From positions 87,603,848-87,667,847 of the forward strand of contig OY754334.1 of assembly GCA_963573305.1 (NCBI GenBank): a DNA stretch of 64,000 bases, read 5' to 3'. The stretch's first letter is position 1; every line of letters starts with the position of its first letter. The position numbers and the translations under genes are program-made. Positions 32,531-45,680 of the stretch are shown piece after piece. The DNA comes from Pyrrhosoma nymphula. Lineage: Eukaryota; Arthropoda; Insecta; Odonata; Coenagrionidae. Below the pieces are notes generated by a model. It made no database searches and was not told the origin of the DNA. It was given only the letters and a program-made list of their open reading frames with translations.

Positions 32531-34439
32531 TGGATGCACCAAGTCATTGGTTAACTATACCCAAACCGGTAGAGTAGAATCCTCTGTCATCAAAAGATCT
32601 ACTGGTTTATAAATACGGCTTCGGTTTGATCCTATCCTATTTTTTCATCTACCAAAATATAAAAATTGTTCATCTAGGAAACAATAGCATTTAGAGGCTT
32701 CATCCTTCCATTGGACCTTTTGCCAGATATCAACCTTCCAAAAAAACTGATTCTCCAGGAAAAGTGGTGTCTAATAAACTTCCTGTTGAGTTAAAAAGAA
32801 TTTGTTGACAAGAGAACAAATTCCAAAATATGTTTGCTTGTACGCAAAAAAATGCATTTCACATGGATCAAGAATATCTAGAAAGATAAAAAAAATGCTC
32901 CAAAATCTGTTACTCCATAAGTTCTGATTGTCTTACTTGAATCATCGATCTTTTTCATTTACTTGACGAAGATCATTCAAATGTATATTCGGTCGATAGC
33001 TAATAAACCTTACTCACAAGAAGTCTTTACCAGTTGCACACTTTACTGCCGCTTTGTAATGTTTTTCCACATTCGTCTACCATCTTTCCAGGCTTGCAGT
33101 GACCTTTCAATCCGTCCTCGCATGTGAGCCTAAAGAGAGCTTAATAAAACTTCATTCATTGCACACGGGGAATGTGCGAGGAAAACTTAATAAGTGGGGG
33201 AGAGCGTGACATGATAGTTAGGAGTGGGAATGCACTGGACGACGGGCTAACAACAAAGGAGAAGAGGTACAGTATGGAGGGGGTGCAGGCGAGGAGGCGT
33301 AAGGGGAAAAAATAAGGTGCCCTATTCATTTGCCAAAGGTAATACGACGCCATTCACGGAGGGGAAAATTTGAATGCATTTCCAACGCGCCCTCGCCAGA
33401 TTTCCACAGCGTGTGAACTGTGCTTCCCGGGATGACACTCGTTCTACTGAAAGCCGAGTGAAGATAATTACGACTGTTTTAATGAAAAAAGATAAATAAC
33501 CAGAGCAAAAGCCACACCTATAGTTAAGACTCCGTAAAATTAGAGCTATGGACTTTTTATCAAAAGCTTAAGGACCTCCCGTATCTAATAATTTCATGAC
33601 GTTTCCTCACTCATTATTGGCAGACGATACCTTAGAACGGTGAGCAAAATAGGTTTGGCATAGATTCTCTTCCAGGTACTCTTATTCTCTCACAGTAGGA
33701 AAAGCGAGATATCGTATAACAGCATTGTTAACAAAATCAGCTACAAACGCATATACAATAGATAGCCTCGATGGACAGGGAATGAAATAGCATCCTATCC
33801 AAATTAGAGATTACAAAAATACAAAATAAAGACTTAATACCTCATCAACTTTATTCAAGACGTTGTCATAGGCATGGTTACTCAAGTGCCTTTATTAAAA
33901 AAGATATATTATTGCAAAACGGTAATAATAGAACAATGGCGAACAAAGCTAACATCAAATACTCTCATAAACAAAGGCAATACATTCATCCAACATCCAT
34001 CCAACCATTCAAAGAATTTTGTTTCTCCAAACTAATACGTTTTTATTTCTAGTAAAAATGAACCTTGAAGAAAATCATTGAAAATCGTTCGTATTGGGCA
34101 TAAAATTAGCTTCAAGAAGTGGTTCTGAAGCTTTCTGGCGCATTTTCCGTGTGTGTGTGACTGCTATATTAAACTATGGCTAAATATGAATTCAAATCTG
34201 GTCCGCCAATAAGAATGCTTTTCGTTACTAAGAAGAAGATTCGAACGACCAATACGACAAAAAATCCGAGCCTGACCCGTGAATAATAAGGGTCTCCGGC
34301 TCCTGGGCTCGCCCCTTCGCAGTGGAGCGAGGAGTATTGCGTGAAGTAAGCACTTCACGGGGAGATCAATTAAAATTGCACCATCAATTCGCACAGTGTG
34401 TAGGGGTTGACGACACTAGAATTACAATATCACATTGAA
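32531..34439. other. no recognisable gene
   Basis: A/T-rich with no frames above 76 residues and no repeat termini recognised. Confidence 0.4.
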
Positions 34440-34930
34440 ATATAAATTTTGTACCGCAACCGCTAGCACATCGCATGATATCGCAAGATAATGAAATAGC
34501 ACATCGCTTTGCTTCGTATTAAATCGCCAAGCTGACCGCTGCATAGGCATATCGAAGCTTGGGGGCACTCGACAGCGGAGAGTCAGAGGCGAGTGAGGAT
34601 GAGGGAAGCCTCAATCAGCTGCTAGAGGTACCAAAGGACAACTGTATGAACTTGCTCTTTAGGGACTTTTGGCCACTTTGTCCCATTTCTCTCACATGCT
34701 TTTCTCTCCCTACGTCATGCACTTTGCAAGTGAGAGCCCCCAATTTAAACTACACCTACATCGCATTTAATCATACATCGTATGGCATTAAATTAGATCG
34801 CATTTAATGACATATCGCATTGCAACACATTGTACTCCAACACGAAACATCGGACGGCCGGGACGATCAAAATAGCTCAGCGATATTTCCGGAATATCGC
34901 ATATCCCAGTAGATGAATCGCATTATGACA
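34440..34930. repeat. satellite-like sequence related to the 21-bp minisatellite
   Basis: Motifs such as gctagcacatcgcatgatat, atcgcaagataatgaaatag and cacatcgctttgc recur, then atcgcatttaatcatacatc and agatcgcatttaatgacata. They resemble the units at 56332-56870. A segment of other sequence, bounded by ttgggggcactc (34559) and the inverted gagagcccccaa (about 34730), appears to interrupt the array. Units are strongly diverged. Confidence 0.4.
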
Positions 34931-36424
34931 CAGCCCTACCCATATTTCACACAAATAACTACATTTCGTTATATTAAAAATATATATAATAGATGAGTTT
35001 AGAGTTCTCTCTATCCATTGCGACATCTATTACTGGAGCATATATTGAAGCAAAGCCACTCACATTAGCCGTGGCCATACATTATAGAACGCAATCCTAC
35101 CGCAAATATGTTGTGGCATTGATCATGCTGAAACAGCTGGGGTATACAATTTTCGCAAAAATTCTTCTCTGTTTTGAGGAACCATTTCACGTATTTAAAT
35201 TGGATGCAGCACACTTTTACGTGTAAGGCAACATTCGGAGCATATGAAATGCATTAGAAATAGCTACACCACCCATTGACACGAGGGTGCATTCTCCTTC
35301 CACGGTGTTTTGGAAGCAAGGGGTCGAGGGAACTGCACGGAGACAATATATTTCCCGGAGAGCTTTTTGTCAAGCGAGTAAAGGGCAACAACCCGAACGA
35401 AATTGGAATTGCAAGGGAGTGACGAAGACGAGGACAGGGGATAGCTCCCATTTTCCATTACGAAAAGAATTCGAGAAGACGCAACAGGGAAAGCCATCGG
35501 GAAGTAAGTATCCAACAAGGAAGAAGACGAAGAAGAAAGTATGCCGCCATGAAATGCACAGCCGTGGAAAACTCCCCGTCTAGGAAAAAATAAAAGAAAT
35601 GGGGCCCTTACCCCACAGACGACCAGGGTTGGGGGGCGAGCTGGAAAAAGAATACGAGGGACATTGTCGGGGAAGGAATTAGGCTAAAACTTTTAACCGA
35701 ACCATACCACCGCCGTGTACGAGTTCCGCGACCGAGAAAGTCATTCCGACTCCACCAAGTATTTTCCAAGCCGATCCTTTTATATTCGGAATAAACAATG
35801 GACCGTTCCGCAGTGGCTGGCAGAGGGTATCGCCGCGACGTATGGAGAAGGGAGGCCGTGAAAGGGAAGATAGAGAGATCGCCTCCATTGAAGCACTTGG
35901 CGACGCCAACTGAAAATTCCCCGGGCGACGAAAGTTCGAATTAATGAAAATGAGGAGGAAGAAGGTGGTGGTGACCGAATGAAATGAATTCAAAGTTGAG
36001 GAGAGCGCAATTTAATATGCAGGGACCAGACTATAAAGTTTCGCGAGAGTTTGACAGTCGTGGAGTATGAAAATCCATCGAATTGGGAAAAGATTGGGGA
36101 AGCAAGGACATTCTCCAAAACAGCAGACGAATGGAAAAAGTCCCTAGAAAACTCCATTACGACAAGATATTAATAGCATACAGCCATAAGGTGCTTCAGA
36201 ACCTCCTCATTCGGAATCGAATTTAAGTACTTTCCAGGGCAATGAAATTATTTTTTACTCACTCTTCAGTGCATGACACATAAGTAAAAGAGGAATAATC
36301 ATCATTGGGATTCTACCAAATGATCGGCAGGTCCTCGGAAAGTACCCAATAATTTCCTCGACAAAGAAGGTATACTACGAAGTTACCTTCAAGAAACAAT
36401 TTATCCCAGATTCATTTTTATGAC
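34931..36424. other. no recognisable gene
   Basis: A G/C-richer portion about 35270-36000 holds frames of 98 and 104 residues with no known motif, on opposite strands. Otherwise A/T-rich. Confidence 0.35.
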
Positions 36425-36810
36425 TAAGGTAATCTACCAGATAAGGTAGGCTTAAATGAAAGAGTAAAAATCCTCTAGATTTTTACAGGCGCATACTTCT
36501 ATTTACCACCACAATTTCTTCGTTCATTCAAGCACACGTCCTACCCTTGTTCACCCCGTCCACAAAGCCCATTCTCTTTCTTCCCTTCCCCTCTTACATT
36601 AGCTAATATCCTCCCCTCCATCACGACCAGCCGAAACCCTTCGCTCCTCATCACCTCTTGCACTCACCTTACATCCTCCTATTCTCCTGTAGAAGTTAAA
36701 TTTTCTTTAATTTCTATTATTTTTCTTATCATCATTCACTCAAAAAATCCCTCTCCTTCTCCTCCCTCTCCCACGTTTATCGATCACTGTACCATATTAA
36801 TGCCTTATGC
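36425..36810 (-). mobile_element. RTE-A 3' end, 5'-truncated copy
   Basis: The plus strand has a clear terminus (gtaatctaccagataaggta at 36430) followed by aaaaatcctctagattttta, then cacgtcctacccttgttcac and the pyrimidine block. The part beyond about 36690 is heavily decayed. Coding strand is minus. Confidence 0.7.
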
Positions 36811-37226
36811 TGAATATCGTAACCTCTAGGTAATATGGTGGGTCGAATAAAAATAAATATTTTTTTTTCGGAACGCTTTAGTGCGGAAAAGTTGCTTATT
36901 GTAAAAAGAAGAACAAGCATACAAAAAATTAAAATCGGTTAACATCTCCCGCTCGAGCATCGTACTTAAAGTTTATGAAAAATTGCGAAAATCAAGATAT
37001 ATTTGTAATTTTTTTCTGTTAGCTAAAACTTATATAATAAAAGCGCTTTAGTTTTTATGCTTGTTTTATGGTTTAAATAACCTAAATAAATTAAATTCTG
37101 ATCAATAATCTAATATTTTCCGTTCGCGCAACGTCTTAGAAAAAAACAGAAATTTACCAATTTTTCGCAAATTTCACTGTGCAACTCTTCGTTCGTTTTG
37201 CTAAAAGAAAACGAATCAGATCTCAC
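36811..37226. other. no recognisable gene
   Basis: Strongly A/T-rich. No frame or repeat is recognised. Confidence 0.4.
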
Positions 37227-37290
37227 TTGAAATAGATGGAACTAGTTTGAAATAGATTGAACTGGTTTTAACTGGATTGAACCGTGGTGT
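37227..37290. repeat. short tandem repeat, about 3 units of 20-21 bp
   Basis: Units begin cttgaaatagatggaacta, gtttgaaatagattgaactg and gttttaactggattgaacc. The period is about 20-21 bases with progressive divergence. Confidence 0.6.
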
Positions 37291-39235
37291 GGTCCCTCCC
37301 TACTCTGCCAACTCGGGCGTCTACTCGCCACTTGTCTTTCGCTGTCTATTAACAAGTGGTACACGTGTACACGCTTTGGTGTTGTGTGTGACTGTGACGT
37401 GTGTGCTTTGAGTCTGTGCTGTGCATTGTGCAATACTTTGCATTGCTTTGTGTGATATTTTTTTCAATGTTTATTCTAACAAAATTAGCTAATGATGATT
37501 GAGTCACAAACTATACTCACTAGGAGTGTGATTGCCGACTCTAGACAGGAGTTTTATTGCCCTATATTTCGTGAACCACGATGTACGAAGACCACATCAT
37601 ACTCCAAAGTCTGAGGCAATCAATTTTAAATTGGGAAGGTGTTGACGTATTTTGGCGAAGATTTTGGAAGAAAATGGCGGCAATCATCAGGACAAAAAGA
37701 ATAGTGGACAATGAAAAAAGGCGCATCCACCCACAGGAAGGACTTTACGATAGGGGATTGAAGAAGAGTCGTAAAGAATGGTTTAAGCCATGAAACGGAG
37801 CTTAGCATCGCATGGAAAGAAATTCTAGCATACAAAGAAGGAAGGAGATCAGCCATTGGAGCCTCCACAGACTACATTGAAGCACAATGGAGAAAGTAAG
37901 GGAGCTGAAGGGGAAGGTAACCGAGGAAATGACTGGGAGGAAAAGAAAGGGAATTGATGAGGCATAGAAAGTGAATGCATGAGAGTTACAGGGTGTGATG
38001 TTGAAGGTCGCAATAAAGGAGAGTAAAATAAGCGCGCAATTTCATCGCGAGATAAAATACACCCAGGATATAATTATTAACATAATAGCATCCACTAATT
38101 CATAAAGAAGTTGGCACTGCGATGCATAACAATACTAGGATATGCCAGGTCTTCAAAGAAAATCTTGGCAGTACGTCAATAAAGCAAGTGCCCAACTGAT
38201 TGTGAGCCAGAAAAAAATACAAAGATGTAAACAATGAAATGTATTTGGTAAACCGGTCGCTCAACTATTCTGACTTCCACATTTTCAGTTCAGAGAGAAG
38301 ATTGCTGTCGATTTCCTAAAAATTATCCAGGAAGGAAAAGCGATTACGTGCACGAATGAAAAAAACCATTTCAACGGGGAAGCAATATAATTTCTTTAAC
38401 TTATTAACCCCGTAAGTGCAATGTTTACCGTAAATATACGAAAGTATCTAGTCAACGCATCTTACGTACAACAGTATTTTGACATCGTAAAAATTCGCAA
38501 GATAAAATAATTTTTTCGTCCCTCATAAGAGGTGAATAGTATAACAACACAATTCTGCAAAGGCGCAATAAATTAACAGCTACATATTCAGAGATCGTAT
38601 AGTAATCTACAATAACTTGTTTCCAGAGGCAATATAGATTCCATTCTTTGTAGACGTAAATCATAGCGGCGCAAGTGTTTCAAGCCACTAAATTGGGGAA
38701 ATTACATTCGTGTTCAACAATTTTCCCGAACAAGGGCGTCAAGCAACCCGAACAAGAAGACGACACTCATTTTAAAGCGCGTACATCCGCAAAGGACCCG
38801 GCTCCAATTTTATTCAAACTCCGCTAGGTACTTTGATAAACCGAAAGAAGTGCTCACAGCAAATGCCGACGGCCTTATTTTCTATCATGAAAAATGTTTG
38901 ACTTCAAGGGAGACGAGTTAATCTTCCTTTGAGGAGTAATAAAAGTTATAGACCAACATTAATACGCTGAATATCTGTCAAAAGAGAGGTAGGTGAGATC
39001 AAAGGATATTCCACTTAACTACTGAATTTCAACGCATAAGGTAAACTTCAACCTAGCAAGATCCAGAATGATGGAAAATATTTACGCCAACCAAAATTTA
39101 CAACAAATTATATAAACGCCCGCAGGTCTCTTGTTTTAAACTCACCAGACGCGATTTTCGATTTTAAAAATTAGTCAAATATTTTTTATGCTCGTCTTCC
39201 GTATACTGAGTAAGATAATTTTTGGCAGCAGTCAT
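37291..39235. other. no recognisable gene
   Basis: No domain in any frame. A 70-residue plus-strand frame at 37581-37793 and an 80-residue minus-strand frame overlap it. Confidence 0.35.
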
Positions 39236-39368
39236 GGTGGAAGGGTAGGACGTATGCCAAGATGAAGAAAGAAACTATTGGTGGACGGAGCCCCTACGTT
39301 TGTGAAAGTTTAGAGGATTTTTCATTACTCCCATTTAAAACGCACAGTAACCGGTCGAACACAATAAA
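39236..39368 (+). mobile_element. RTE-A 3' end, short plus-strand copy
   Basis: The plus strand reads ggaagggtaggacgtatgcc and aagatgaagaaagaaac (GRTYAKMKKE, the end of the polymerase tail). It then continues gtttagaggatttttcatta, ctcccatttaaaacgcacag and taaccggtcgaacacaataa, the family terminus with an A/T-rich tail. About 130 bases survive. Confidence 0.65.
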
Positions 39369-39660
39369 AAATAAGACTGAATTTGTTTTGTCACCTTGCG
39401 GAATCACATGCCAACAATGCTAATTAGGATTCCAGTGAATAATCATTATCACTGGACATGATCGAAACCCGGGTCGTGAGGGCATTATATATTGTGAAGT
39501 ATAGAAGTTCGTTCCAATATTTTCATCAATGGTCGTAGACCGAGTAGTGATGATGATGATAAATGATTTGACCTAGTATTTTATACAATTTTCTAATTAC
39601 TGCGAAATGCACAAATGATATGGTACGAAGTCACGCGCACGGGTGCAAAGATTTACATCA

Positions 39661-39744
39661 AGGGGATGCAATTCGCAATGAAAAAATGATTTGACTTGAC
39701 CAAGGGGGTGAAATTCGCCGTGAAAAAAATCATTTGACATGAAC
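39661..39744. repeat. tandem duplication of about 43 bp
   Basis: The unit ggggatgcaattcgcaatga followed by atgatttgacttgacc is repeated as ggggtgaaattcgccgtga followed by atcatttgacatgaac, offset about 43 bases. The second copy runs into the tRNA-like sequence that follows, so the duplicated unit is probably the SINE body. Confidence 0.6.
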
Positions 39745-39830
39745 GGGATTCGAACCCGGATCTCACGATTTTTACGGCGATTTCCATCCTATTGGTGTAT
39801 AGTTTACACAGCAATATAAACATGTAGAAA
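39745..39830 (-). mobile_element. tRNA-derived SINE head with intact B box
   Basis: The minus strand reads CGTGAGATCCGGGTTCGAAT followed by CCCGTTCATGTCAAATGA. GGGTTCGAATCCC is a perfect RNA polymerase III B box. The upstream part lacks a good A box, and no 7-bp acceptor stem can be formed, so I call a SINE and not a tRNA gene. A second B-box-like sequence (complement of cgaaacccgggtcgtgag) lies at about 39464 in the same orientation. Confidence 0.5.
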
Positions 39831-42627
39831 ATCTGTATGAAGAGTGTTTTAAGTTGAAGCGTCAACCCATTAAGCAATGAATTTTAACAAACCCTGTCCT
39901 TGCGGTTTCCGATGACAAATTATATTCGAAATTGTGCTTTCCCGTCATCCGTAAACCAAGAACGATAACTGCTGGCAGTTACCCAAGCGGAGAAAACCAT
40001 ACGGGCGTAATAATTAAGGTAAAATTGAAAAAGAGTTCAAAAAATGAAAGAAAACTAGAGTTCATTAAAAGCACAATGTAGGAGCTCCATGATACCCCAA
40101 AATACAATACTAATTTGCAAGCCACCGAAAACGCAGGTTTAATTATAAAACGAAAAGAGCAACTCATTAAAATCCGCTCCAAAATGATGTAATATTTTAC
40201 TCATTTATCGGCAAACGCGATATCTGAATCCAGAAATTTTTCAAAATCCCATTGTTTATGTACACGCAAAACCGTTCCGAGAGCAAAAAATTGCGGTTAA
40301 ATTACGGGGTAAGCGTTGGTAGAGCGAGCAATAAAAGAATGTACTCAACGATCATGGTAACATTGCCGCTTAAAAGCGTTAAAATTGCGGGTTTATCGTG
40401 CCTCCTGCATTAATTAAATTAGACCAATTAAAATAGCTACAAAGTACATTACGCTGTGAATCAATTAGCAAATTAGAAAAATGACGAAAATTGAGGAATT
40501 AATTTAAATCTTCGATCACGACCGGTCCTAATGAAATTACCAAGAGACGTTTATGAAAATGAAATGTATACAGCATCGACGAACAGAAAACAATTAGTCA
40601 ATGTAAAGGATAGATCACAGTTCTTGAGGAAAGTGCCAGAAAACACGACAAGGGTTGGTCACACGGTTCCTTATTTCGCGTTGTCGTTTGCGTAGCCTTA
40701 AACGCAAACCGCTCCATAAGACCAAAGCTCACAGTTACTCCTATAAACCCACTCCATCAATTAAAACTAGTGATTTAAAGCACCTGCTAAAATTTGAAGA
40801 ATGACGATCACGTTTTCGCCCCCATGAGCGCAATTGAAACATAACAAAAACGCGAGCACACGCGTTATAAATAACCATGATCGCACCCCACACCTTTTAC
40901 TGAGTAGGTACTTAGCGAAAGAGAGAATCCTGCCAGAGAAATATTTGAGTGAAAGCAAACACGAATTGGTGGGACTCGTGGTAAATGACACAGCGGCACG
41001 AACAAGGGAGAACGAAATCTTGAGAGCATCACTACATCATTGCGGCTACAGAGGTGAGAAATGCCGGGGAAACCGATAAAAGGAAGGAAATAACTCTGTT
41101 CACGCCTAGGCTAATTTAAGTGGACTGTATTTTGATATCCCTCCGGGAGCCCCACACCGAACGAAATCACCCTCACCTTTTGGGCTCCTTTCGGCGATTT
41201 TCTCAGGTCCGTCGGCTGCTTCTTGAGTTCACCTTCTGCTCCTGGACGACACATTCATACTACTTGTCTGCTCTACTGAACAGACGACACACCACACACA
41301 CACAGCACCCCATACGGGCGCATGAACAAAAACTCGATTAAAAACAAGTGATCAGTGATTCCGCTTTTCGCGAAGGGCTCCCTTGTCCCATCCCACGAAA
41401 CTATGGCGCGAACAAACTCAGAAAGGAGAATGTTACAATCGGTAGTACATGGAGCTGGACTCAAAGTACTTGAACCTTCATTGCTGCACCCTCTCCCGGA
41501 AGGAAAACAGTGCCGAAAAACAAATAAGCCATCACCGTTAGTATAGATATAAATAAGCCGCCTACGTTGGTTTCGATACATTTAAGCCAGAGAGCACGTA
41601 AAACTTGATTACAAAGTTAACTCCAAAAACGTCGGATAAATCCACAATACTCGCATAGGTTTATAATGTGAAGCAATTATTTCTGCTCGTTATTGGGATG
41701 CGTTGGTTGGCAGCGTGTACTCAACGCTACGTAGTTTAGAAGCAACAATTACTTAGTTTTTTCACCTAATGTTTCATTCATTGACCGATTCTGTCCATAA
41801 CAACACCATCAGGATTAAAACACAAGAACAATACGCATAGTGTCATATTTATAGGAGGGAATATGGATGAGGATTTGAAGGGGAAGGATTTTGGGGAGGT
41901 GGGAGTGGATACGTAATTTTATTGAGCTCTACTGAATCATGTTCAAAGATAAGGAAAAATCCAGCTTTATCTAATTATTTAGAATTTTATGCGGACACTT
42001 GTCACTCCCTCTCCCCTGTCTACCATTCCTGCTCCACTGCTATTTCCCTCCATTTCGTTTTATCCACTCTTAGCGTAACCAGAATCTCAAAAAGCCTCAC
42101 CGTTCACCACTGGAGTGCTAAAATGAGCATTCGTAAGGCTACTTAAAACAATGGCCGACTCGAAGGCACGTGGTTAAGAATGATGGCTCGCTTAGCACCA
42201 TGCTCAGCACAAAATGGGCTAAAATCCCACAATTTCATGCATAGTTTTGATTGGGGAGACCTTTCCAAGTCTCCATCGGAGCGCGGAACTTTGTGTGGAG
42301 GAGGGTTTACCTATGGTCCGGTGGATGTGCTTTTTGCAGTTTAAGGAAAAGCCAGGAATTATAAGGATCAAGACCGGTGTGGGACGCACACATTGAGACA
42401 ATGGAGAGAATAAGAGTTGAGTAAGGCTGGTGGCTAAAGATAATTAAAGCACGTCCATTGAACAGGTCGGTGGAGCTACCATGTACTGACATACCACGCG
42501 ACCCACATCCGTGTGTGGAAGAAGAAGCCAGGAAAAATAGGGCCACAGAAGCTAGGAGAAGGGGAGAGCTAAGCGATTTTCATTTCATAAATCGATTTTA
42601 AAAAATAAAGCAACGAGGTAAAGCCAA
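39831..42627. other. no recognisable gene
   Basis: Mixed A/T-rich sequence. A CA-rich microsatellite-like stretch is near 41290. Frames of up to 102 residues show no motif. Confidence 0.35.
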
Positions 42628-43045
42628 TATTTTTATTAGAGGTGATCTAACAGTTAAGGCAGGTTAAGGAGTACGAAGGAACACCTATACTAATTCATAA
42701 TGAATAAAAACACTTGGTAATATCAAGTGTTTTTATTCACTATGAATATCGAGAACTTCCACCATATCCAGCCTGAAACAATTATATTTACCTACTAATC
42801 TTTTCCTCCCACAGGCACCTCTCTCCTAAAATGAATTCATTCTTCAGCTCGGCATACGTCCCATTCCTCTCCATTCCGTCCATAAAGCCTACTCTCTTTC
42901 TTCCCCTTTCCCGCTTACCCACCCCTCTATCAAGGCTTTCTGCATCCCCTCGCCCCTCATTCCTTGTTCCAACCACCTACACCGCCAACTTCTAATGTCC
43001 TCCAGCGGTATCTCTCCGAACACAAAATTCCGAGTACTTCCCAGT
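42628..43045 (-). mobile_element. RTE-A 3' end carrying an internal hairpin
   Basis: It starts tttttattagaggtgatct with the degenerate terminus aacagttaaggcaggtta. It resumes the family sequence from ttcttcagctcggcatacgt through the pyrimidine block to ctccagcggtatctctccga. Between the two parts lies extra sequence with a hairpin (42693-42747) absent from other copies. Coding strand is minus. Confidence 0.65.
42693..42747. repeat. hairpin with 24-bp arms
   Basis: The left arm attcataatgaataaaaaca plus cttg faces the right arm caagtgtttttattcactat plus gaat across a 7-base loop (gtaatat). The arms have one mismatch. It lies inside the RTE-A copy, so it was probably inserted or formed there later. 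Confidence 0.75.
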
Positions 43046-43624
43046 TTGAGAGACAATGCATAGACAGACCAATACAAATTGATGATAATGACGTACATAA
43101 TCAGTAACAGACAAGGAGATAATAGACAAGAAGACTGCTGGTGTGGTAATCTACGTCCATCCCCACGGTTGGGCAGGAAAATGTTGTCTCATTTGAAGAA
43201 AATGAAGTCTCAATTTCAACGCCAATCCAGTGACGCATCACACCAAGTGATCAACATAATCCCCGTCTTTGAATCTTCATTTCTCCTTTTAACTCTCTGG
43301 CCGCCAAAAAACCTCACCTCACATTTTAGCTTTCCTGACCTTAAGTTGTCCTGTTCCACGCCCCTATTTGCGGTCCTCAGCACATTTTTCCTTCTGCTAT
43401 GCTAGCTCTTGTTCTTGTAGTGCAAGGATATCCTTAGAGTGGATCGTGAATGGAATCGTGAATGGATGAACTTAAAAGAGTCTTTGCTTCCCGCTGCCAG
43501 GCACGGCAAACAAGTGGACTGATTTGTGAGTCCAGTGGATTCCAAGATTCATTGCTCACTACAACCCAAGGTAGTGCCTTTCCGAAAAAAAACGATAATT
43601 TGCTAAAAAATTTCAATGATGATT
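43046..43624. other. no recognisable gene
   Basis: No domain seen. A short repeat gtggatcgtgaatggaatcg/tgaatggatg occurs near 43440. Confidence 0.35.
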
Positions 43625-44065
43625 ACATAAAAGTAATCTACTGGTTAAAGGTAGGCTTTATTGTAAGTCAGAGAAAATCCTACAGATTTTTACACGTGCA
43701 CCCTATCTTCTTCAGTGTGTTCTTCATCTCCTCGTACGCCATACCCTTCTTCATCCCGTCCATAAAACCCGTTCTCTTTCTTCCCTTTCCCCACTTACCC
43801 AAAATTCTTTCCTCTAGCACACCCTTAGCAAACCATCGCCCCTCATTACCTCTTTCATCCACCAACCCTACACCTCCCCATTATCTCATCCACAAATTTC
43901 CTTTTCTCATCCACCACACCTAGCACTTCCTCGTTTGTCTTCCTCGCCGTCCACTGCACCTCCTCCATCCTCCTCCACCCCCACATCTCGAACGTCTGCA
44001 GCCTACTTTCGTCCTCCTTTCTCAAAGTCCACGGATGCCGTATGTTATATAACATCGGTTGTCCT
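43625..44065 (-). mobile_element. RTE-A copy, best-preserved reading frames
   Basis: After taatctactggttaaaggta the minus strand codes two adjacent frames. One (44097-43855) contains TLRKEDESRLQTFEMWGWRR and MEEVQWTARKTNEEVLGVV. The next (43865-43680) contains WGKGRKRTGFMDGMKKGMAY and EEMKNTLKKIGC. Together they cover the RTE/BovB tail after the polymerase thumb, separated by a frame change near 43860. The tail of such LINEs is a C-terminal region of unknown exact function. No polymerase core is present. Confidence 0.8.
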
Positions 44066-45329
44066 TCCTCTTGACGACATAAATGGGTTAAACACATCGA
44101 TATGGCACATGAATTTGCTCATCACACACTATTATATTTTACAGGTACTGGTATTCAGCCATCACACCATTCAAATACAGGAATATATTTCGCAATGGAT
44201 TATTGATAAATATTCGCCATTGTATTTCCAACGCGAAGTTGTACATTTACGAGTTTTATTAATGTTGCTGTGTACAATTTTAAGAAAGTTGATTTGCATA
44301 ATAATCAAGATATTAAAGCAATGGTAAATTCGATATACACCATGGGGCGGACTGTAAAGGGTGGGTGGGTGGGAGGAATGGATGTGGCTCACGTTAGAGG
44401 CGGACCCGGCCAATTCACACGCCTGAGTTCCACGTTCCGGAATCCCGACTCCCCTTACCGGAAAAGAGAGGAGAGGCACGGTTATACAAAGAGGAATGAG
44501 AGCCCAGGAGTGGGAGGCATAAATGATGTGAGGGGGAGGGTTTGAAAGGAGACAAAATTCCTAGCTGAAATGTAGCTCGATTTAAATCCACATCAAAGAG
44601 ATTTACTCTTAAGGGGGTTTCGTCGTCGGGAGGAAAGCATATTTCACGAGGAGTGAGTCCGTTTTAAGCGATTACTTTTTTGAAACGAAAAAAAAAGTCC
44701 AAGAGTAAAACGAGCTCAAAAATCCATTATGTCTACTTAAAAATTCAGCAGATTAGTTTCTTTTACCTCTCTTTCGACTGGGGCGTTACATAACGGAATG
44801 TTTAAAAAGTTAAAACCTTCATCATCAGACCTTATTTCCGCTAAAGGACTCCACGATTTAATATATAAATGGCTTATTCTTTGAATTAATTAGAATACTA
44901 TTATGCTTACTTAGTAATAGAAAGACCCAAAATATGATGCATCGGTTGGAAGGAATGTTTTTGGCCTAGACAATCAATACATTCCTCGTTCCCCGCCGAG
45001 TAAAATTCAAGAAAACAGGAAAAAGAAACGCATGCAGTTGATTGAGAGGAATGGGCTGTAAAAGTTTCAAACCCCTATAGTGATAAAATCAGGATATCAA
45101 AACATCGACCGTGAACTTAGCTCCATGTATTTCGGACTAACGTAAGTAGAAATAGCCTACTTCCCGCAACACCACTCAGACTAACTTGCATTCATTAGTT
45201 AATAAAGTTTTTGTGCTTTGTTGTATCCACGGGTTAGAAATCGATTTGTACTATATCTTTGCGAAGGCAAAACTTAACGGATCATATAATTTGCGACTGA
45301 GGCGACAGAATTGGTACTCCACCGAACAA
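44066..45329. other. no recognisable gene
   Basis: A/T-rich with a G/C-richer patch at about 44340-44540. No motif is recognised. Confidence 0.35.
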
Positions 45330-45680
45330 GGTGCATGTGGATGAACATTTCTCCGCTACTTCCCTTTCCTCACGCTATTTATACCTTCAGTTCCACATGC
45401 TTACTATTCTCTTCACCCCATCTAACAATGAAATGTTTATTCCTTTCCTCTAAATTCCCGTTTATCTTCTCTCCATCATCGCTTTCAGTATACTTTTCGC
45501 CTCTTATCACTTCATCCACCTCTTTCACCTTTAAACAACCTTTTTTCCTTCCCAGCATGTTGAGGCCCTCGATGGTCTTTTTCTCTATCCAAGGTGCCTC
45601 CTCCATTATTCTCCACACCCATTTCTCAAAACCTCTGCTCTATTCTCGTTATTTCTTCCCAACGTCAACTCCGCAACCTA
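45330..45680 (-). mobile_element. RTE-A tail copy without clear 3' terminus
   Basis: A 79-residue minus-strand frame begins MWRIMEEAPWIEKKTIEGLN, a decayed RRMEKVRWTxRKTNEEVL. The plus strand shows the same block order as other copies (cctccattattctccacacc, catttctcaaaacctctgct). The terminal motif was not found, so the 3' end was deleted or has decayed. Confidence 0.55.

Noticed and set aside
39745..39830. tRNA gene
   Set aside because: The B box is perfect, but there is no acceptor stem and no good A box, and a duplicated SINE-like body is next to it.
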